Below the pieces are notes generated by a model that had not been told where the DNA came from, searched no databases, and worked only from the letters and a program-made list of their open reading frames with translations. The position numbers and the translations under genes were made by a program. Shown piece after piece: positions 25,238 to 34,633 of a stretch of 64,000 nt of DNA. Each line of letters starts with the position of its first letter. Positions within the stretch are counted from its first letter, which is position 1. Origin of the DNA: Methylophilaceae bacterium 11 (GTDB lineage Bacteria > Pseudomonadota > Gammaproteobacteria > Burkholderiales > Methylophilaceae); NCBI GenBank assembly GCA_000525025.1, contig JCKJ01000001.1, positions 682,001 to 746,000 of the forward strand, written 5' to 3'.

Positions 25238-27520
25238 ATGGCACAAACACATATTTTAGGGTACCCGCGTGTGGGTGAACAACGTGAGCTTAAGTTTGCG
25301 TTAGAGTCGTTCTGGCGTGGTGAAACGACTGCATCGGATTTACAAAACACAGCAGCACAATTGCGTGCCAACCATTGGCAAAAACAGCAGGCAGCAGAGC
25401 TCACGTATATCAGTAGCAATGATTTTTCTTTATACGACCATGTGCTAGACCATGCCGTGTTGTTTGGCGCAACGCCTAAGCGCTTTGCCAAACCACCATT
25501 TGGTGAAAAAAATGCACCGCCGGAGACTGCATATTTTGCATTAGCGCGTGGCAATATTGAGCAACCCGCCATGGAAATGACCAAGTGGTTTGATACCAAC
25601 TATCATTACATCGTACCTGAGCTGAATGCGGAAACACAGTTTTCGGTGAATGCACATGACTTCTTAACCCAACTAGACGAAGCGCAAAAGTTAAATGCCA
25701 ACGTAAAGCCTGTGTTATTGGGGCCGGTCAGCTTTTTGTATTTAAGCAAAGCTAAAGGCATCCATGCGCTGGATTTGTTAGATGGGCTAGCGCAGCAATA
25801 CGCGCATTTGCTGCAAGAGCTACACATTAGAAAGATTGAGTGGGTGCAAATTGACGAGCCCATTTTTGCGCTGGATTTAGATGATCAATGGTTAAAAGCG
25901 TTTCAGCGTGCTTATGCTTGGTTAAGAACGCAGCGCCCTAAACTATTGCTAACGACTTACTTTGCCAACATCACGCGCTACCAAAGTGTGATTACTGATT
26001 TACCGGTGGATGGTTTGCATATTGATGCAGTGCGTGCGCCAGAACAATTGCTACCATGGGTGAACGCATTGCCTGCTTACTGGGTGCTTTCTGTCGGGGT
26101 GATTGATGGCCGCAATATTTGGCGTAACGATTTGGACAAAACGCTCGCGCTCTTGGCAGTGCCCGCCGAACGTTTAAAAGAACGTCTGTGGATCGCACCA
26201 AGCTGCTCACTGTTGCACACACCAGTCACACTTAGACATGAGCAGCAGTTAGACAAGGAGCTTAAATCTTGGTTAGCATTTGCCGATGAAAAGTTAGATG
26301 AGCTTCATATTTTGGCGCAGGCGATTAATCAAGGGGATGCTTCTGTGGCAGAGGCACTTGCACAATCACGGCAGGCAATTGCTAGCCGCAAAACATCTAC
26401 CCGCGTGCATGATCAAACGGTGCAAGCTAGGATTGCCAACATTGATACTGTCAATGAAAACCGCGCCAGTACGTTTACAACGCGCCAGGCTATGCAAAAA
26501 ACACGCTTGCAATTGCCGCTACTGCCTACCACTACCATTGGTTCTTTCCCGCAGACTGCAGATATCCGTGCCGCCCGTGCAGCTTTTAAAAAAGGTACGC
26601 TGCCACAAACGCATTATCACGCCAAAATGCTGGAGCATATTGAGTATGCGGTTCGCCAGCAGGAAGCACTGGAGCTGGATGTGCTGGTACACGGCGAAGC
26701 CGAGCGTAACGACATGGTGGAGTATTTTGGTGAACAGCTGGCAGGGTATGCCTTTACCCAGTATGGTTGGGTGCAGAGCTATGGCTCACGTTGCGTAAAA
26801 CCGCCAGTGATTTATGGCGATGTGTATCGACCAACCCCCATGACCGTGGAATATGCGCGTTATGCACAATCGCTCTCAGCCAAACCGGTGAAGGGCATGT
26901 TGACTGGTCCGGTGACGATGTTGCAGTGGTCGTTTGTACGTGACGATCAGCCACGTTATTTGACTGCACTGCAATTAGCGCTAGCCATCCGCGATGAAGT
27001 GGCCGATTTACAACAAGCGGGGATTGCCATTATTCAAATTGATGAGCCAGCGTTGCGTGAAGGCTTGCCGCTACAAAAAGCCGCGTGGGAGCATTACTTA
27101 AATTGGGCAGTGCGTGCATTTAAGTTATCTGCCAGTGTGGCAGAAGATACGACACAGATTCATACACACATGTGCTACGCAGAGTTTAATGATATTTTGC
27201 CAGCCATTGCGGCCATGGATGCGGATGTGATTACCATTGAAACTTCACGCTCAGCCATGGAGCTATTAGATGGCTTTGGTGCATTTGCCTACCCGAATGA
27301 GATTGGCCCTGGTGTGTATGATATTCACTCGCCACGCGTGCCTACAGTAGCCTCAATGGAAAAGCTGATGCAGCGTGCGTTGGAAGTGATTCCAGCCGAT
27401 CGTTTATGGATCAACCCGGATTGCGGCCTGAAAACGCGTGGGTGGCCAGAAACGATGGAGGCGTTAGCACACATGGTGCAGGTTGCAAAAAATCTGCGGA
27501 CTTCTTTGGCAACTGCTTAG
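25238..27520 (+). CDS. metE: Cobalamin-independent methionine synthase
   Basis: Transfers a methyl group from methyltetrahydrofolate-triglutamate to homocysteine. 760 residues with both barrel halves. The zinc site is visible: His and Cys in THMCYAEFND, Glu in TIETSRSAME and Cys in NPDCGLKTRGW near the end. Start ATG 25238 behind GAAGG. A small hairpin (CGCTTTT at 25211-25217 with AAAAGCG at 25220-25226) lies right before the ribosome site and could affect translation. No B12 riboswitch precedes it; control appears to be by MetR. Followed by an intrinsic terminator. Confidence 0.96.
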   Translation: MAQTHILGYPRVGEQRELKFALESFWRGETTASDLQNTAAQLRANHWQKQQAAELTYISSNDFSLYDHVLDHAVLFGATPKRFAKPPFGEKNAPPETAYFALARGNIEQPAMEMTKWFDTNYHYIVPELNAETQFSVNAHDFLTQLDEAQKLNANVKPVLLGPVSFLYLSKAKGIHALDLLDGLAQQYAHLLQELHIRKIEWVQIDEPIFALDLDDQWLKAFQRAYAWLRTQRPKLLLTTYFANITRYQSVITDLPVDGLHIDAVRAPEQLLPWVNALPAYWVLSVGVIDGRNIWRNDLDKTLALLAVPAERLKERLWIAPSCSLLHTPVTLRHEQQLDKELKSWLAFADEKLDELHILAQAINQGDASVAEALAQSRQAIASRKTSTRVHDQTVQARIANIDTVNENRASTFTTRQAMQKTRLQLPLLPTTTIGSFPQTADIRAARAAFKKGTLPQTHYHAKMLEHIEYAVRQQEALELDVLVHGEAERNDMVEYFGEQLAGYAFTQYGWVQSYGSRCVKPPVIYGDVYRPTPMTVEYARYAQSLSAKPVKGMLTGPVTMLQWSFVRDDQPRYLTALQLALAIRDEVADLQQAGIAIIQIDEPALREGLPLQKAAWEHYLNWAVRAFKLSASVAEDTTQIHTHMCYAEFNDILPAIAAMDADVITIETSRSAMELLDGFGAFAYPNEIGPGVYDIHSPRVPTVASMEKLMQRALEVIPADRLWINPDCGLKTRGWPETMEALAHMVQVAKNLRTSLATA

Positions 27521-27570
27521 TCCAATTGAGTGAAATCTAGCGCATAAGGTTGTGTGCGTTAGGCCACATA

Positions 27571-27599
27571 AAAACCTCATGGAGACATGAGGTTTTTTT
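27571..27599 (+). terminator. metE terminator
   Basis: AAAACCTCAT (27571-27580) pairs with ATGAGGTTTT (27587-27596) across a 6-base loop, followed by more T. Clear rho-independent terminator after metE that isolates it from the nrd leader. Confidence 0.88.
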
Positions 27600-27671
27600 A
27601 ATTTTAAATTAATTTAAAGCTAATTTAAAACTTGAATAAAATCAAAGCGATAATCAATTTCAGATAAATAT

Positions 27672-27687
27672 ATTCAATATATTGTGT
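27672..27687. promoter_or_regulatory. NrdR box 1
   Basis: ATTCAATATATTGTGT matches the NrdR consensus ACACWATATATWGTGT at 14 of 16 positions. It is one of a pair spaced 32 bp start to start, about three helical turns, the usual layout for NrdR repressor sites before ribonucleotide reductase genes. Confidence 0.72.
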
Positions 27688-27703
27688 TTTTTGTATTGAT
27701 AAA

Positions 27704-27719
27704 CCACATTATATTGGGT
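27704..27719. promoter_or_regulatory. NrdR box 2
   Basis: CCACATTATATTGGGT matches the NrdR consensus at 13 of 16 positions and sits 32 bp downstream of box 1, on the same helix face. Being upstream of the riboswitch, the pair should govern initiation at the nrdA promoter. Confidence 0.65.
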
Positions 27720-27734
27720 TACATTAACGTCACT

Positions 27735-27925
27735 ACGGTTTTCAACTTTTAATCAAACGTTGAAATAAAAGGGAATTCGGTACGGGTTAACATGTAATGT
27801 CTAACCTCAAGCCAAAGCTGCCCCCGCAACTGTAATTAGCGAGTTGTTTTGATTAGCTGCCACTGCATTGTTTGATGTGGGAAGGCCTAAAAACAATGAA
27901 GACCTAAGAGCCAGGAGACCTGCCG
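27735..27925 (+). promoter_or_regulatory. Cobalamin (adenosylcobalamin-class) riboswitch in the nrdA leader
   Basis: The conserved B12-element blocks appear in order: AAAGGGAATTCGG (about 27768-27780), AAGCTGCCCCCGCAACTGTAA with the invariant core (about 27815-27835), the GCCACTG segment (about 27859), GGGAAGGC (27879-27886) and the closing B12 box AGCCAGGAGACCTGCC (27909-27924). It stands upstream of class Ia ribonucleotide reductase rather than metE or a transporter. B12 binding is expected to shut off the B12-independent reductase. Confidence 0.92.
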
Positions 27926-27985
27926 TCAGTATTTTCACCTTGATTGCGTGAATATTTTTGATAACGTTTGAGGCGGGGTGTCCTC

Positions 27986-28037
27986 GGCAGATAGAGTGTT
28001 GCACTTTGCACAAACACTCTGCCAGCTGGTCTTTTTT
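27986..28037 (+). terminator. Intrinsic terminator, likely riboswitch expression platform
   Basis: AGAGTGTT (27993-28000) pairs with AACACTCT (28013-28020). The stem extends with GGC/GCC at its base past a 4-base bulge, followed within about 10 bases by six T (28032-28037). It lies 61 bp after the riboswitch aptamer and 70 bp before the nrdA ATG, so control is probably by premature termination. Confidence 0.72.
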
Positions 28038-28107
28038 GAAGCTTACTGTTTAAACAAAATGTGAGCACATCAAAGGCATACCTGCCCCTTTTTTAAGGGA
28101 GCTATCC

Positions 28108-30927
28108 ATGGATGATGTAAGAACATCAACAGTAGAAACATCACAATCTGGCCAACATCCGACTTTACAAGTCATCCGCCGTAATGGCGCAGTGGTGGCC
28201 TACCAACTCGACAAAATTGCCATTGCCATTACCAAAGCGTTTTTAGCGGTAGAGGGCAATCAAAGTGTGGCTTCGCAACGTGTGCGTGATCAAGTGGCTA
28301 CACTCAGCCAATTGGTGAATACCGCATTGTTGCGCCGTATGCCAGCAGGTGGGGCAGTGCATATCGAAGATATTCAAGACCAAGTAGAGCTGGCCTTGAT
28401 GCGCAATGGTAACCACGATGTCGCACGCGCTTATGTGCTGTATCGCGAAAAGCGCAATGCCGAACGTGCTGCCGAGAAAGCCAATGCGCCAGAGCAACAA
28501 GCCCATCACATCAATATCAATATCGACGGCAAGCTTAAACCGCTCAATATGACTATGCTAGATAACATGGTGGAAGAGGCGTGTGTGGGTTTGGGCAGCA
28601 CAGTGAAACCGAGCGTGGTGGTTGAGCAAGCCGTACGCGATTTATACGATGGCATTGGGTTTAACGAGGTGCGTAAAGCACTGATTCTTTCTGCACGTAG
28701 CCTGATTGAAACTGAGCCTGCCTATAACTATGTGACCGCGCGCCTGCAGTTGGATTTGGTGCGTGCGGAAGTGCTAGGTGGTGCGGTATCGCATACCGAA
28801 ATGGCCACTGCTTACGCTGCTTATTTTCCACGCTATATCAAGATTGGTATTGAAGCCGATTTACTAGACCCGCGTTTAGGCCAGTTTGACTTGGAAAAAC
28901 TGGGCGCAGAATTAACACATGACCGTGATTTTCAATTTGGTTATTTGGGTTTGCAAACCTTGTACGACCGCTATTTCTTACATATTGAAGAGCGTCGTAT
29001 TGAATTGCCGCAGATTTTCTTTATGCGTGTGGCCATGGGTTTGGCCATCAATGAAATTGATCGCGAAGAACGCGCGATTGAGTTTTACCACTTGCTCTCC
29101 AGTTTTGACTTTATGAGCTCGACACCTACGCTATTTAACAGCGGTACATTGCACTCACAATTATCTTCCTGCTATTTGACGACGGTGAGCGATGATTTAG
29201 AAGGCATCTACCAAGGCATTAAAGAAAACGCCTTGCTACAAAAATATGCGGGTGGTTTGGGTAACGATTGGACGCCAGTACGTGCACTAGGTGCGCGGAT
29301 TAAGGGCACCAATGGCAAGAGCCAAGGTGTGATTCCATTCTTAAAAGTCGTGAACGATACCGCAGTCGCTGTCAATCAAGGCGGCAAGCGCAAGGGTGCA
29401 GTGTGCGGTTACTTGGAAACTTGGCATCTGGACATTGAAGAGTTTCTGGATTTACGCAAAAACACTGGGGATGACCGTCGTCGTACGCACGACATGAATA
29501 CCGCGCATTGGATTCCGGATTTGTTCATGCAACGCGTGACTGAAAATGGCGAGTGGACATTGTTCTCACCTTCTGATGTGCCTGATTTGCATGATCTATA
29601 CGGCAAAAAGTTTGCTGCGGCTTACACCGAATATGAGCGTAAAGCCGATAACGGTGAAATCAAATTATTCAAGCGCGTGCCGGCCTTGCAAATGTGGCGC
29701 AAGATGCTGTCGATGTTGTTTGAAACAGGCCATCCTTGGATCACATTTAAAGACCCATGCAATATTCGCTCACCACAGCAACACGTGGGCGTAGTGCATA
29801 GCTCCAATCTTTGTACCGAAATCACACTTAACACATCGGATACGGAAATTGCCGTGTGTAACTTGGGTTCGGTCAATCTATTGCAACATCTCACGCAAGA
29901 GGGAGATGCGCTGATTATTGACCAAGCCAAATTGGCTGCGACCACTAAAGTAGCGATGCGCATGTTAGACAACGTGGTGGATATTAACTTCTACGCCGTA
30001 GGCAAAGCGCGCAATTCTAACTATCGTCATCGCCCAGTGGGCATGGGCATAATGGGTTTCCAAAACGCACTGCATGCTATGCGTATTCCTTATGCATCAC
30101 AAGCGGCAGTAGAGTTTGCGGATCGCACTATGGAAGCCGTGTGTTATCACGCCTATTGGGCATCGACCGAGTTGGCAGAAGAGCGTGGCGCATACTCCAG
30201 CTTTAAAGGCAGCTTGTGGGATCAAGGTATTTTGCCATTCGATACGCTTGATTTGCTAACGACAGAACGTGGCGGCCATGTAGAAGTCGACCGTTCAATC
30301 ACATTAGATTGGGCTGCATTACGTAGCCGTATTGCTGCAGTCGGTATGCGTAACTCCAATTGCGTGGCCATTGCACCGACAGCGACGATTTCTAACATTG
30401 TTGGCGTGTCTGCCAGCATTGAGCCGGAATATCAAAACCTGTACGTAAAATCCAACTTGTCTGGCGAGTTCACGATTGTGAATGAGCAATTGGTGAATGA
30501 CCTCAAGGCCCGCGGTTTATGGGATGAAGTCATGGTATCGGACTTGAAATATTACGATGGCTCCTTGGCTAAAATCGAACGTGTGCCTGCAGATTTAAAA
30601 GCACTGTATGCCACAGCGTTTGATGTAGACCCGAGCTGGTTAATAGAAGCTGCCGCGCGCCGCCAAAAATGGATAGACCAAGCACAATCGCTCAACCTGT
30701 ACTTTGCTGTGCCATCAGGCAAAAAGCTGAATGATATTTACATGTTGGCGTGGTTGCGTGGCTTAAAAACCACTTACTACTTGCGCTCAATGGGGGCAAC
30801 GGCTGCAGAGAAATCGACCGGTACCGGTGGCGAACTCAATGCGGTATCTGCAGGTGCTGTGAGTGAACCAGAGCTGGCGCCTAAAATGTGCAGTATTGAC
30901 AATCCAGAATGCGAATCATGCCAATAG
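28108..30927 (+). CDS. nrdA: Ribonucleoside-diphosphate reductase class Ia, alpha subunit
   Basis: Reduces ribonucleoside diphosphates for DNA synthesis. 939 residues, longer than the E. coli enzyme (761). The extra length is an N-terminal double ATP-cone (about 20-115 and 140-230) for allosteric activity control, as in the Pseudomonas-type NrdA. Catalytic cysteines can be placed: Cys in LSSCYLTT near 355, the radical Cys and Glu in NLCTEI near 571, and Cys in IAVCNLGS near 593. The C-terminal redox pair is in PECESCQ. Ribosome site AAGGGAG before ATG 28108. Control by NrdR boxes and a cobalamin riboswitch is visible upstream. Confidence 0.95.
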   Translation: MDDVRTSTVETSQSGQHPTLQVIRRNGAVVAYQLDKIAIAITKAFLAVEGNQSVASQRVRDQVATLSQLVNTALLRRMPAGGAVHIEDIQDQVELALMRNGNHDVARAYVLYREKRNAERAAEKANAPEQQAHHININIDGKLKPLNMTMLDNMVEEACVGLGSTVKPSVVVEQAVRDLYDGIGFNEVRKALILSARSLIETEPAYNYVTARLQLDLVRAEVLGGAVSHTEMATAYAAYFPRYIKIGIEADLLDPRLGQFDLEKLGAELTHDRDFQFGYLGLQTLYDRYFLHIEERRIELPQIFFMRVAMGLAINEIDREERAIEFYHLLSSFDFMSSTPTLFNSGTLHSQLSSCYLTTVSDDLEGIYQGIKENALLQKYAGGLGNDWTPVRALGARIKGTNGKSQGVIPFLKVVNDTAVAVNQGGKRKGAVCGYLETWHLDIEEFLDLRKNTGDDRRRTHDMNTAHWIPDLFMQRVTENGEWTLFSPSDVPDLHDLYGKKFAAAYTEYERKADNGEIKLFKRVPALQMWRKMLSMLFETGHPWITFKDPCNIRSPQQHVGVVHSSNLCTEITLNTSDTEIAVCNLGSVNLLQHLTQEGDALIIDQAKLAATTKVAMRMLDNVVDINFYAVGKARNSNYRHRPVGMGIMGFQNALHAMRIPYASQAAVEFADRTMEAVCYHAYWASTELAEERGAYSSFKGSLWDQGILPFDTLDLLTTERGGHVEVDRSITLDWAALRSRIAAVGMRNSNCVAIAPTATISNIVGVSASIEPEYQNLYVKSNLSGEFTIVNEQLVNDLKARGLWDEVMVSDLKYYDGSLAKIERVPADLKALYATAFDVDPSWLIEAAARRQKWIDQAQSLNLYFAVPSGKKLNDIYMLAWLRGLKTTYYLRSMGATAAEKSTGTGGELNAVSAGAVSEPELAPKMCSIDNPECESCQ

Positions 30928-31046
30928 AAAAATAAAACTTCGTCGCGATACGGCGTTGTGATCAAAATTTTTTCGCTTACATACTGAATGTATGCCGCGC
31001 TCATAATTTTCTCTCACGCCTAGTCTCGCTTAGCACTTTTAATTTT
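30928..31046. repeat. 119-bp symmetric imperfect inverted repeat between nrdA and nrdB
   Basis: Two 57-base arms (30928-30984 and 30990-31046) around a TGAAT loop. The inner stem CATAC/GTATG is perfect. Further out, AAAATT-rich, GCG-rich and CGTCGCGATACGGCGTT/AAGCGAGACTAGGCGT segments pair with mismatches, and the outermost AAAAT/ATTTT match. The symmetry suggests an intergenic hairpin element of REP or MITE type, transcribed as a large RNA hairpin between the two subunit genes. Confidence 0.65.
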
Positions 31047-31078
31047 CTAGCAAAGTTAAATTAAGAATAGGAAAAAAC

Positions 31079-32212
31079 ATGCTTTCATTTGATGAAGATA
31101 TTGTACAAGAAGCAGCAACACCCAACTTGACTGTGGTAGAGCGTAAACCAGCGCCGCCAGCACCCAGCCTGGCAGCCAATCAACCTGCATTCACAGGCCG
31201 TGTGAATGCTAATGACAAACGTATGATTAACGGTCAAACCGATGTGAATCAATTAGTGCCGTTTAAATACCACTGGGCTTGGGATAAATACTTGGCGGGT
31301 TGCGCTAACCATTGGATGCCGCAAGAGGTCAGCATGAGCCGCGACATTGCACAATGGAAAGACAGCACCGCGCTGACTGAAGATGAGCGCTTAATCGTTA
31401 AACGTAATTTAGGGTTTTTTACGACAGCAGACTCACTGGCGGCCAACAATATTGTGTTGGGTACATACCGTCATATTACTGCGCCAGAATGCCGCCAATA
31501 TTTGCTGCGTCAAGGATTTGAAGAGGCCATCCACACGCATGCTTACCAGTATATTGTGGAAAGCTTGGGGCTGGATGAGTCAGAAGTGTTTAATGCTTAC
31601 CAAGAAGTGGCGAGCATTAAGGCCAAAGATGATTTCCTGATTCCGTTCATCAATACACTGACGGACCCAGCGTTTAAAACCGGTACGCCAGAAGCCGACC
31701 AACAACTACTGCGCTCACTGATTGTGTTTGCCTGCATCATGGAAGGCTTGTTCTTTTATGTAGGCTTTGTGCAGATTCTAGCGTTAGGTCGCCAGAATAA
31801 AATGCAGGGCGCGGCCGAGCAGTATCAATACATTTTGCGCGATGAATCCATGCACTGCAATTTTGGTATCGATGTCATCAATACCATTAAGCTAGAAAAT
31901 CCGCATTTATGGACCGCCGAATTCCGTGATGAAATTCGTAGTTTGATTCAACATGGCGTAGAGCTGGAATATCAATATGCGGAAGCGACCATGCCGCGTG
32001 GTGTCTTGGGTTTAAATGCTACTATGTTCAAAGAATATTTGCGGTTTATTGCCAACCGTCGTTGTCAGCAGATTGGTCTGGATGCGTTGTATCCGGGCGC
32101 GACTAATCCATTTCCATGGATGAGTGAAATGATGGATTTGAAAAAAGAGAAAAACTTTTTTGAAACACGTGTGACCGAATATCAAACCGGTGGCGCGTTA
32201 AGCTGGGATTAG
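31079..32212 (+). CDS. nrdB: Ribonucleoside-diphosphate reductase class Ia, beta subunit
   Basis: Houses the di-iron tyrosyl radical. 377 residues. Ligands: Asp in TADSLAANN near 122, Glu and His in EEAIHTHAY with the radical Tyr four residues after that His (same spacing as Glu115/His118/Tyr122 in E. coli), Glu in IMEGLFF and Glu/His in [10 protein letters not shown]. The radical tyrosine is present, so this is a standard iron-type beta subunit. It follows nrdA after 151 bp that hold a long inverted repeat. Confidence 0.95.
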   Translation: MLSFDEDIVQEAATPNLTVVERKPAPPAPSLAANQPAFTGRVNANDKRMINGQTDVNQLVPFKYHWAWDKYLAGCANHWMPQEVSMSRDIAQWKDSTALTEDERLIVKRNLGFFTTADSLAANNIVLGTYRHITAPECRQYLLRQGFEEAIHTHAYQYIVESLGLDESEVFNAYQEVASIKAKDDFLIPFINTLTDPAFKTGTPEADQQLLRSLIVFACIMEGLFFYVGFVQILALGRQNKMQGAAEQYQYILRDESMHCNFGIDVINTIKLENPHLWTAEFRDEIRSLIQHGVELEYQYAEATMPRGVLGLNATMFKEYLRFIANRRCQQIGLDALYPGATNPFPWMSEMMDLKKEKNFFETRVTEYQTGGALSWD

Positions 32213-32245
32213 TAGTCTTAGGTCTTAGCATTTGCAATGTCAAAA

Positions 32246-32267
32246 GGGTGGCCTAGCCACCCTTTTT
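32246..32267 (+). terminator. nrdB terminator
   Basis: Perfect 7-bp stem GGGTGGC/GCCACCC (32246-32252 with 32256-32262), loop CTA, then TTTTT. A-run on the left side makes it possibly active for mnmA on the other strand too. Confidence 0.9.
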
Positions 32268-32304
32268 GTTGATATCAATGATTGGTTTAGCCTATTGGCC
32301 TAAC

Positions 32305-33399
32305 TTATAGCGCCCCAGTAATGATACCGCCACCCAAACATACATTGCTCTCATACACCACAGCGGACTGGCCGGGTGTAACCGCCCATTGCTTTTGACC
32401 AAAACGGATATCCACCTCTTGGGTATCTACAGCATCTATTTCACAGGGGGCATCGGGCTGGCGGTAGCGTGTTTTTGCTGCGTACACCCAGTTGGTCTTG
32501 GGTTCTTCACCGCTAATCCAATGTAACTGCCCAGCTTTGAGGCCGTCACTTTGCAATAACGGATGGTCGTGACCTTGCACCACAATCAGCTCGTTTTTGG
32601 CCATGTCTTTAGCCGCTACAAACCAAGGCTCGCCATTGCTTTCACGGCTACCACCGATTTTTAGCCCTTGACGTTGCCCCAGCGTGTAATACATCAAGCC
32701 TTCATGTTGGCCGACCAGCTTGCCTTCCGGTGTTTTCATATCGCCCGGTTGGCGCGGCAAATAGCGTTGCAAAAACTCTTGGAAAGGGCGCTCACCAATA
32801 AAACAAATGCCAGTGGAGTCTTTCTTTTCTGCGTTGGCTAAGCCTGTTGCGCGTGCCATCTCGCGTACTTCGCGCTTAAGATAGCTACCCAGCGGGAATA
32901 ACGTTTTTGACAGTTGCGCCTGATTCAAGCGGTGTAGAAAATAGCTTTGGTCTTTGCTGCCATCATCTGCTTTGAGCAATTGGTACTGACCAGCTTGTAA
33001 TGGATTTTCACGTACTTTGGCATAGTGGCCAGTGGCGATTAAATCTGCCCCCATGCCCATGGCATGGTCTAAAAACGCTTTGAACTTGATTTCTGCGTTA
33101 CACAGAATATCCGGGTTCGGCGTTCTGCCAGCCTGATACTCTTCTAGAAAATTGGCGAACACGCGGTCTTTGTACTCTTTGCTAAAGTTGACGGCTTCAA
33201 TCTCAATGCCAAGCCTATCCGCGACAGACACAGCATCAATCAAATCTTGCTTGGATGAGCAGTACTCATCATTGTCATCGTCTTCCCAGTTTTTCATGAA
33301 TAAACCGGTGACTTGATAGCCTTGTTGTTTGAGCAGCATGGCGGTGACGGAGGAATCTACACCGCCGGATAAACCAACAATGACATGCGGAGTTTTCAT
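32305..33399 (-). CDS. mnmA: tRNA-specific 2-thiouridylase
   Basis: Adds sulfur to U34 of Lys, Glu and Gln tRNAs. 364 residues from ATG 33399 ([13 protein letters not shown]). A longer frame to 33468 would overlap the Nudix gene and lacks homologous sequence. PP-loop GLSGGVDSS near 10; the catalytic cysteines are in [11 protein letters not shown] (about 100) and [12 protein letters not shown] (about 197). Overlaps the upstream Nudix gene by 4 bp, so the two are co-translated. Confidence 0.95.
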   Translation of the reverse strand: MKTPHVIVGLSGGVDSSVTAMLLKQQGYQVTGLFMKNWEDDDNDEYCSSKQDLIDAVSVADRLGIEIEAVNFSKEYKDRVFANFLEEYQAGRTPNPDILCNAEIKFKAFLDHAMGMGADLIATGHYAKVRENPLQAGQYQLLKADDGSKDQSYFLHRLNQAQLSKTLFPLGSYLKREVREMARATGLANAEKKDSTGICFIGERPFQEFLQRYLPRQPGDMKTPEGKLVGQHEGLMYYTLGQRQGLKIGGSRESNGEPWFVAAKDMAKNELIVVQGHDHPLLQSDGLKAGQLHWISGEEPKTNWVYAAKTRYRQPDAPCEIDAVDTQEVDIRFGQKQWAVTPGQSAVVYESNVCLGGGIITGAL

Positions 33400-33872
33400 A
33401 ATGCTTGACCTAAATGGGTGAGTAAGGCTAACGGATAACGTTTGCCTGCTAAATAATCTTCTACACACAGCAACACTTGCGGGCTACGCATCAGTGCAGT
33501 GTCTTTTGCAATTTCATCTTGGCTTTTCCAAACTGTGCCGATGATACCGTCATCCAACGTGCGCTCAGGGTAATGTGCACCCAACTTACCAGCAAAGGCG
33601 AAGCGCAAATAAGTAATCCCATTCAGCGGGTGTTGCCAATGGTAAATACCCACTAAGTATTCGGGCGTGAAGTCATACGCAGTTTCTTCAAGCGTCTCGC
33701 GAATCGCGGCATCAATAATTGTTTCATGTTCTTCCAAGTGCCCCGCAGGCTGGTTGAAACGATTGCCTCTGTCAGTGGTTTCTTCGACGAGTAAGAATTT
33801 CCCGTCTTGCTCGATGATGGCTGCCACCGTGACATTGGGTTTCCATTGGGCAGATTTGATAGGTTTGTTCAC
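33396..33872 (-). CDS. Nudix hydrolase (NudJ-like)
   Basis: 158 residues with a complete Nudix box [20 protein letters not shown] (about 42-61; G-x5-E-x7-R-E-x2-E-E). The N-terminal [21 protein letters not shown] and the coupling to mnmA fit the NudJ/YmfB group, which hydrolyses pyrophosphate linkages in thiamine and nucleotide substrates. Substrate assignment is by family only. Confidence 0.9.
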   Translation of the reverse strand: MNKPIKSAQWKPNVTVAAIIEQDGKFLLVEETTDRGNRFNQPAGHLEEHETIIDAAIRETLEETAYDFTPEYLVGIYHWQHPLNGITYLRFAFAGKLGAHYPERTLDDGIIGTVWKSQDEIAKDTALMRSPQVLLCVEDYLAGKRYPLALLTHLGQAL

Positions 33873-33909
33873 GCAGTACGTCTTTGAAAATAATATTGGT
33901 ATTTTACCG

Positions 33910-34551
33910 TTAACTGGCTAATTGCGGAAATAAGCCAATCAATCCGTGCGCAATAAACTCTACCGCCATTGCAGCCAAAATCAGCCCCATCAGACGTGTG
34001 ATGATGTTAATGCCAATGGTACCCAGCCGCTGTGTGATGGCGTCTGCCAACTGCAAGACTAGCCAGATGACGCCAGCAATCACGGCGACAGGAATCACTA
34101 ATGCGAGATGCCCGGTAAAGCTAGGGTGTTGCTGCGCACTTAAAATCATATGGGAGATAGCCCCGGGGCCAGCCAATAATGGAATGCTGAGCGGCACGAT
34201 GGCAATGACATCACGTTCGGCCAAGCTTTGTGCTTCTTCCGGCGTTTGTCGCGTACCGCCTTGCTTGCCATGCATCATCGAAATGGAAATGAGTAAAATG
34301 AGAATACCGCCGCCTACCTGAAACGAGGGGATGCTGATGCCGAAGAAATCCAGAATGCCATCGCCAATAAATGCTGAGAGGCTTAATACAATGAATACTG
34401 AAAGTGCCACGGTACGCGCTGTACGCGCACGGTCGGTCTTTTGCCAGCCTTCGGTAGCGCTGATAAAAATTGGCAGGCTGCCAATCGGGTTCACAATCGC
34501 AAATAAGGCGATGGTGATTTTCACTAAATAACTATAATCATCCATAGACAT
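33910..34551 (-). CDS. MarC family integral membrane protein
   Basis: 213 residues, six predicted membrane helices (from about 8-28, 40-62, 70-90, 115-135, 145-165, 190-210). The NPIGSLPIFISAT motif near 22 is typical of MarC/NAAT proteins. Start ATG 34551 used; a GTG three bases upstream and an ATG two codons downstream are alternatives. Function of the family is poorly known; amino-acid transport has been suggested for some members. Divergent from maf. Confidence 0.87.
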   Translation of the reverse strand: MSMDDYSYLVKITIALFAIVNPIGSLPIFISATEGWQKTDRARTARTVALSVFIVLSLSAFIGDGILDFFGISIPSFQVGGGILILLISISMMHGKQGGTRQTPEEAQSLAERDVIAIVPLSIPLLAGPGAISHMILSAQQHPSFTGHLALVIPVAVIAGVIWLVLQLADAITQRLGTIGINIITRLMGLILAAMAVEFIAHGLIGLFPQLAS

Positions 34552-34633
34552 CACTTCACTGGTTTACAATGTGTCAATCACATTGACGTGCCCATCATAG
34601 TCAATCTATCACACAGACACTAGTATTTTATTT

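Noticed and set aside
27807-28013. 68-residue frame on the minus strand between metE and nrdA
   Set aside because: It lies across the cobalamin riboswitch and terminator; the conserved RNA blocks explain the sequence and no ribosome site is present.
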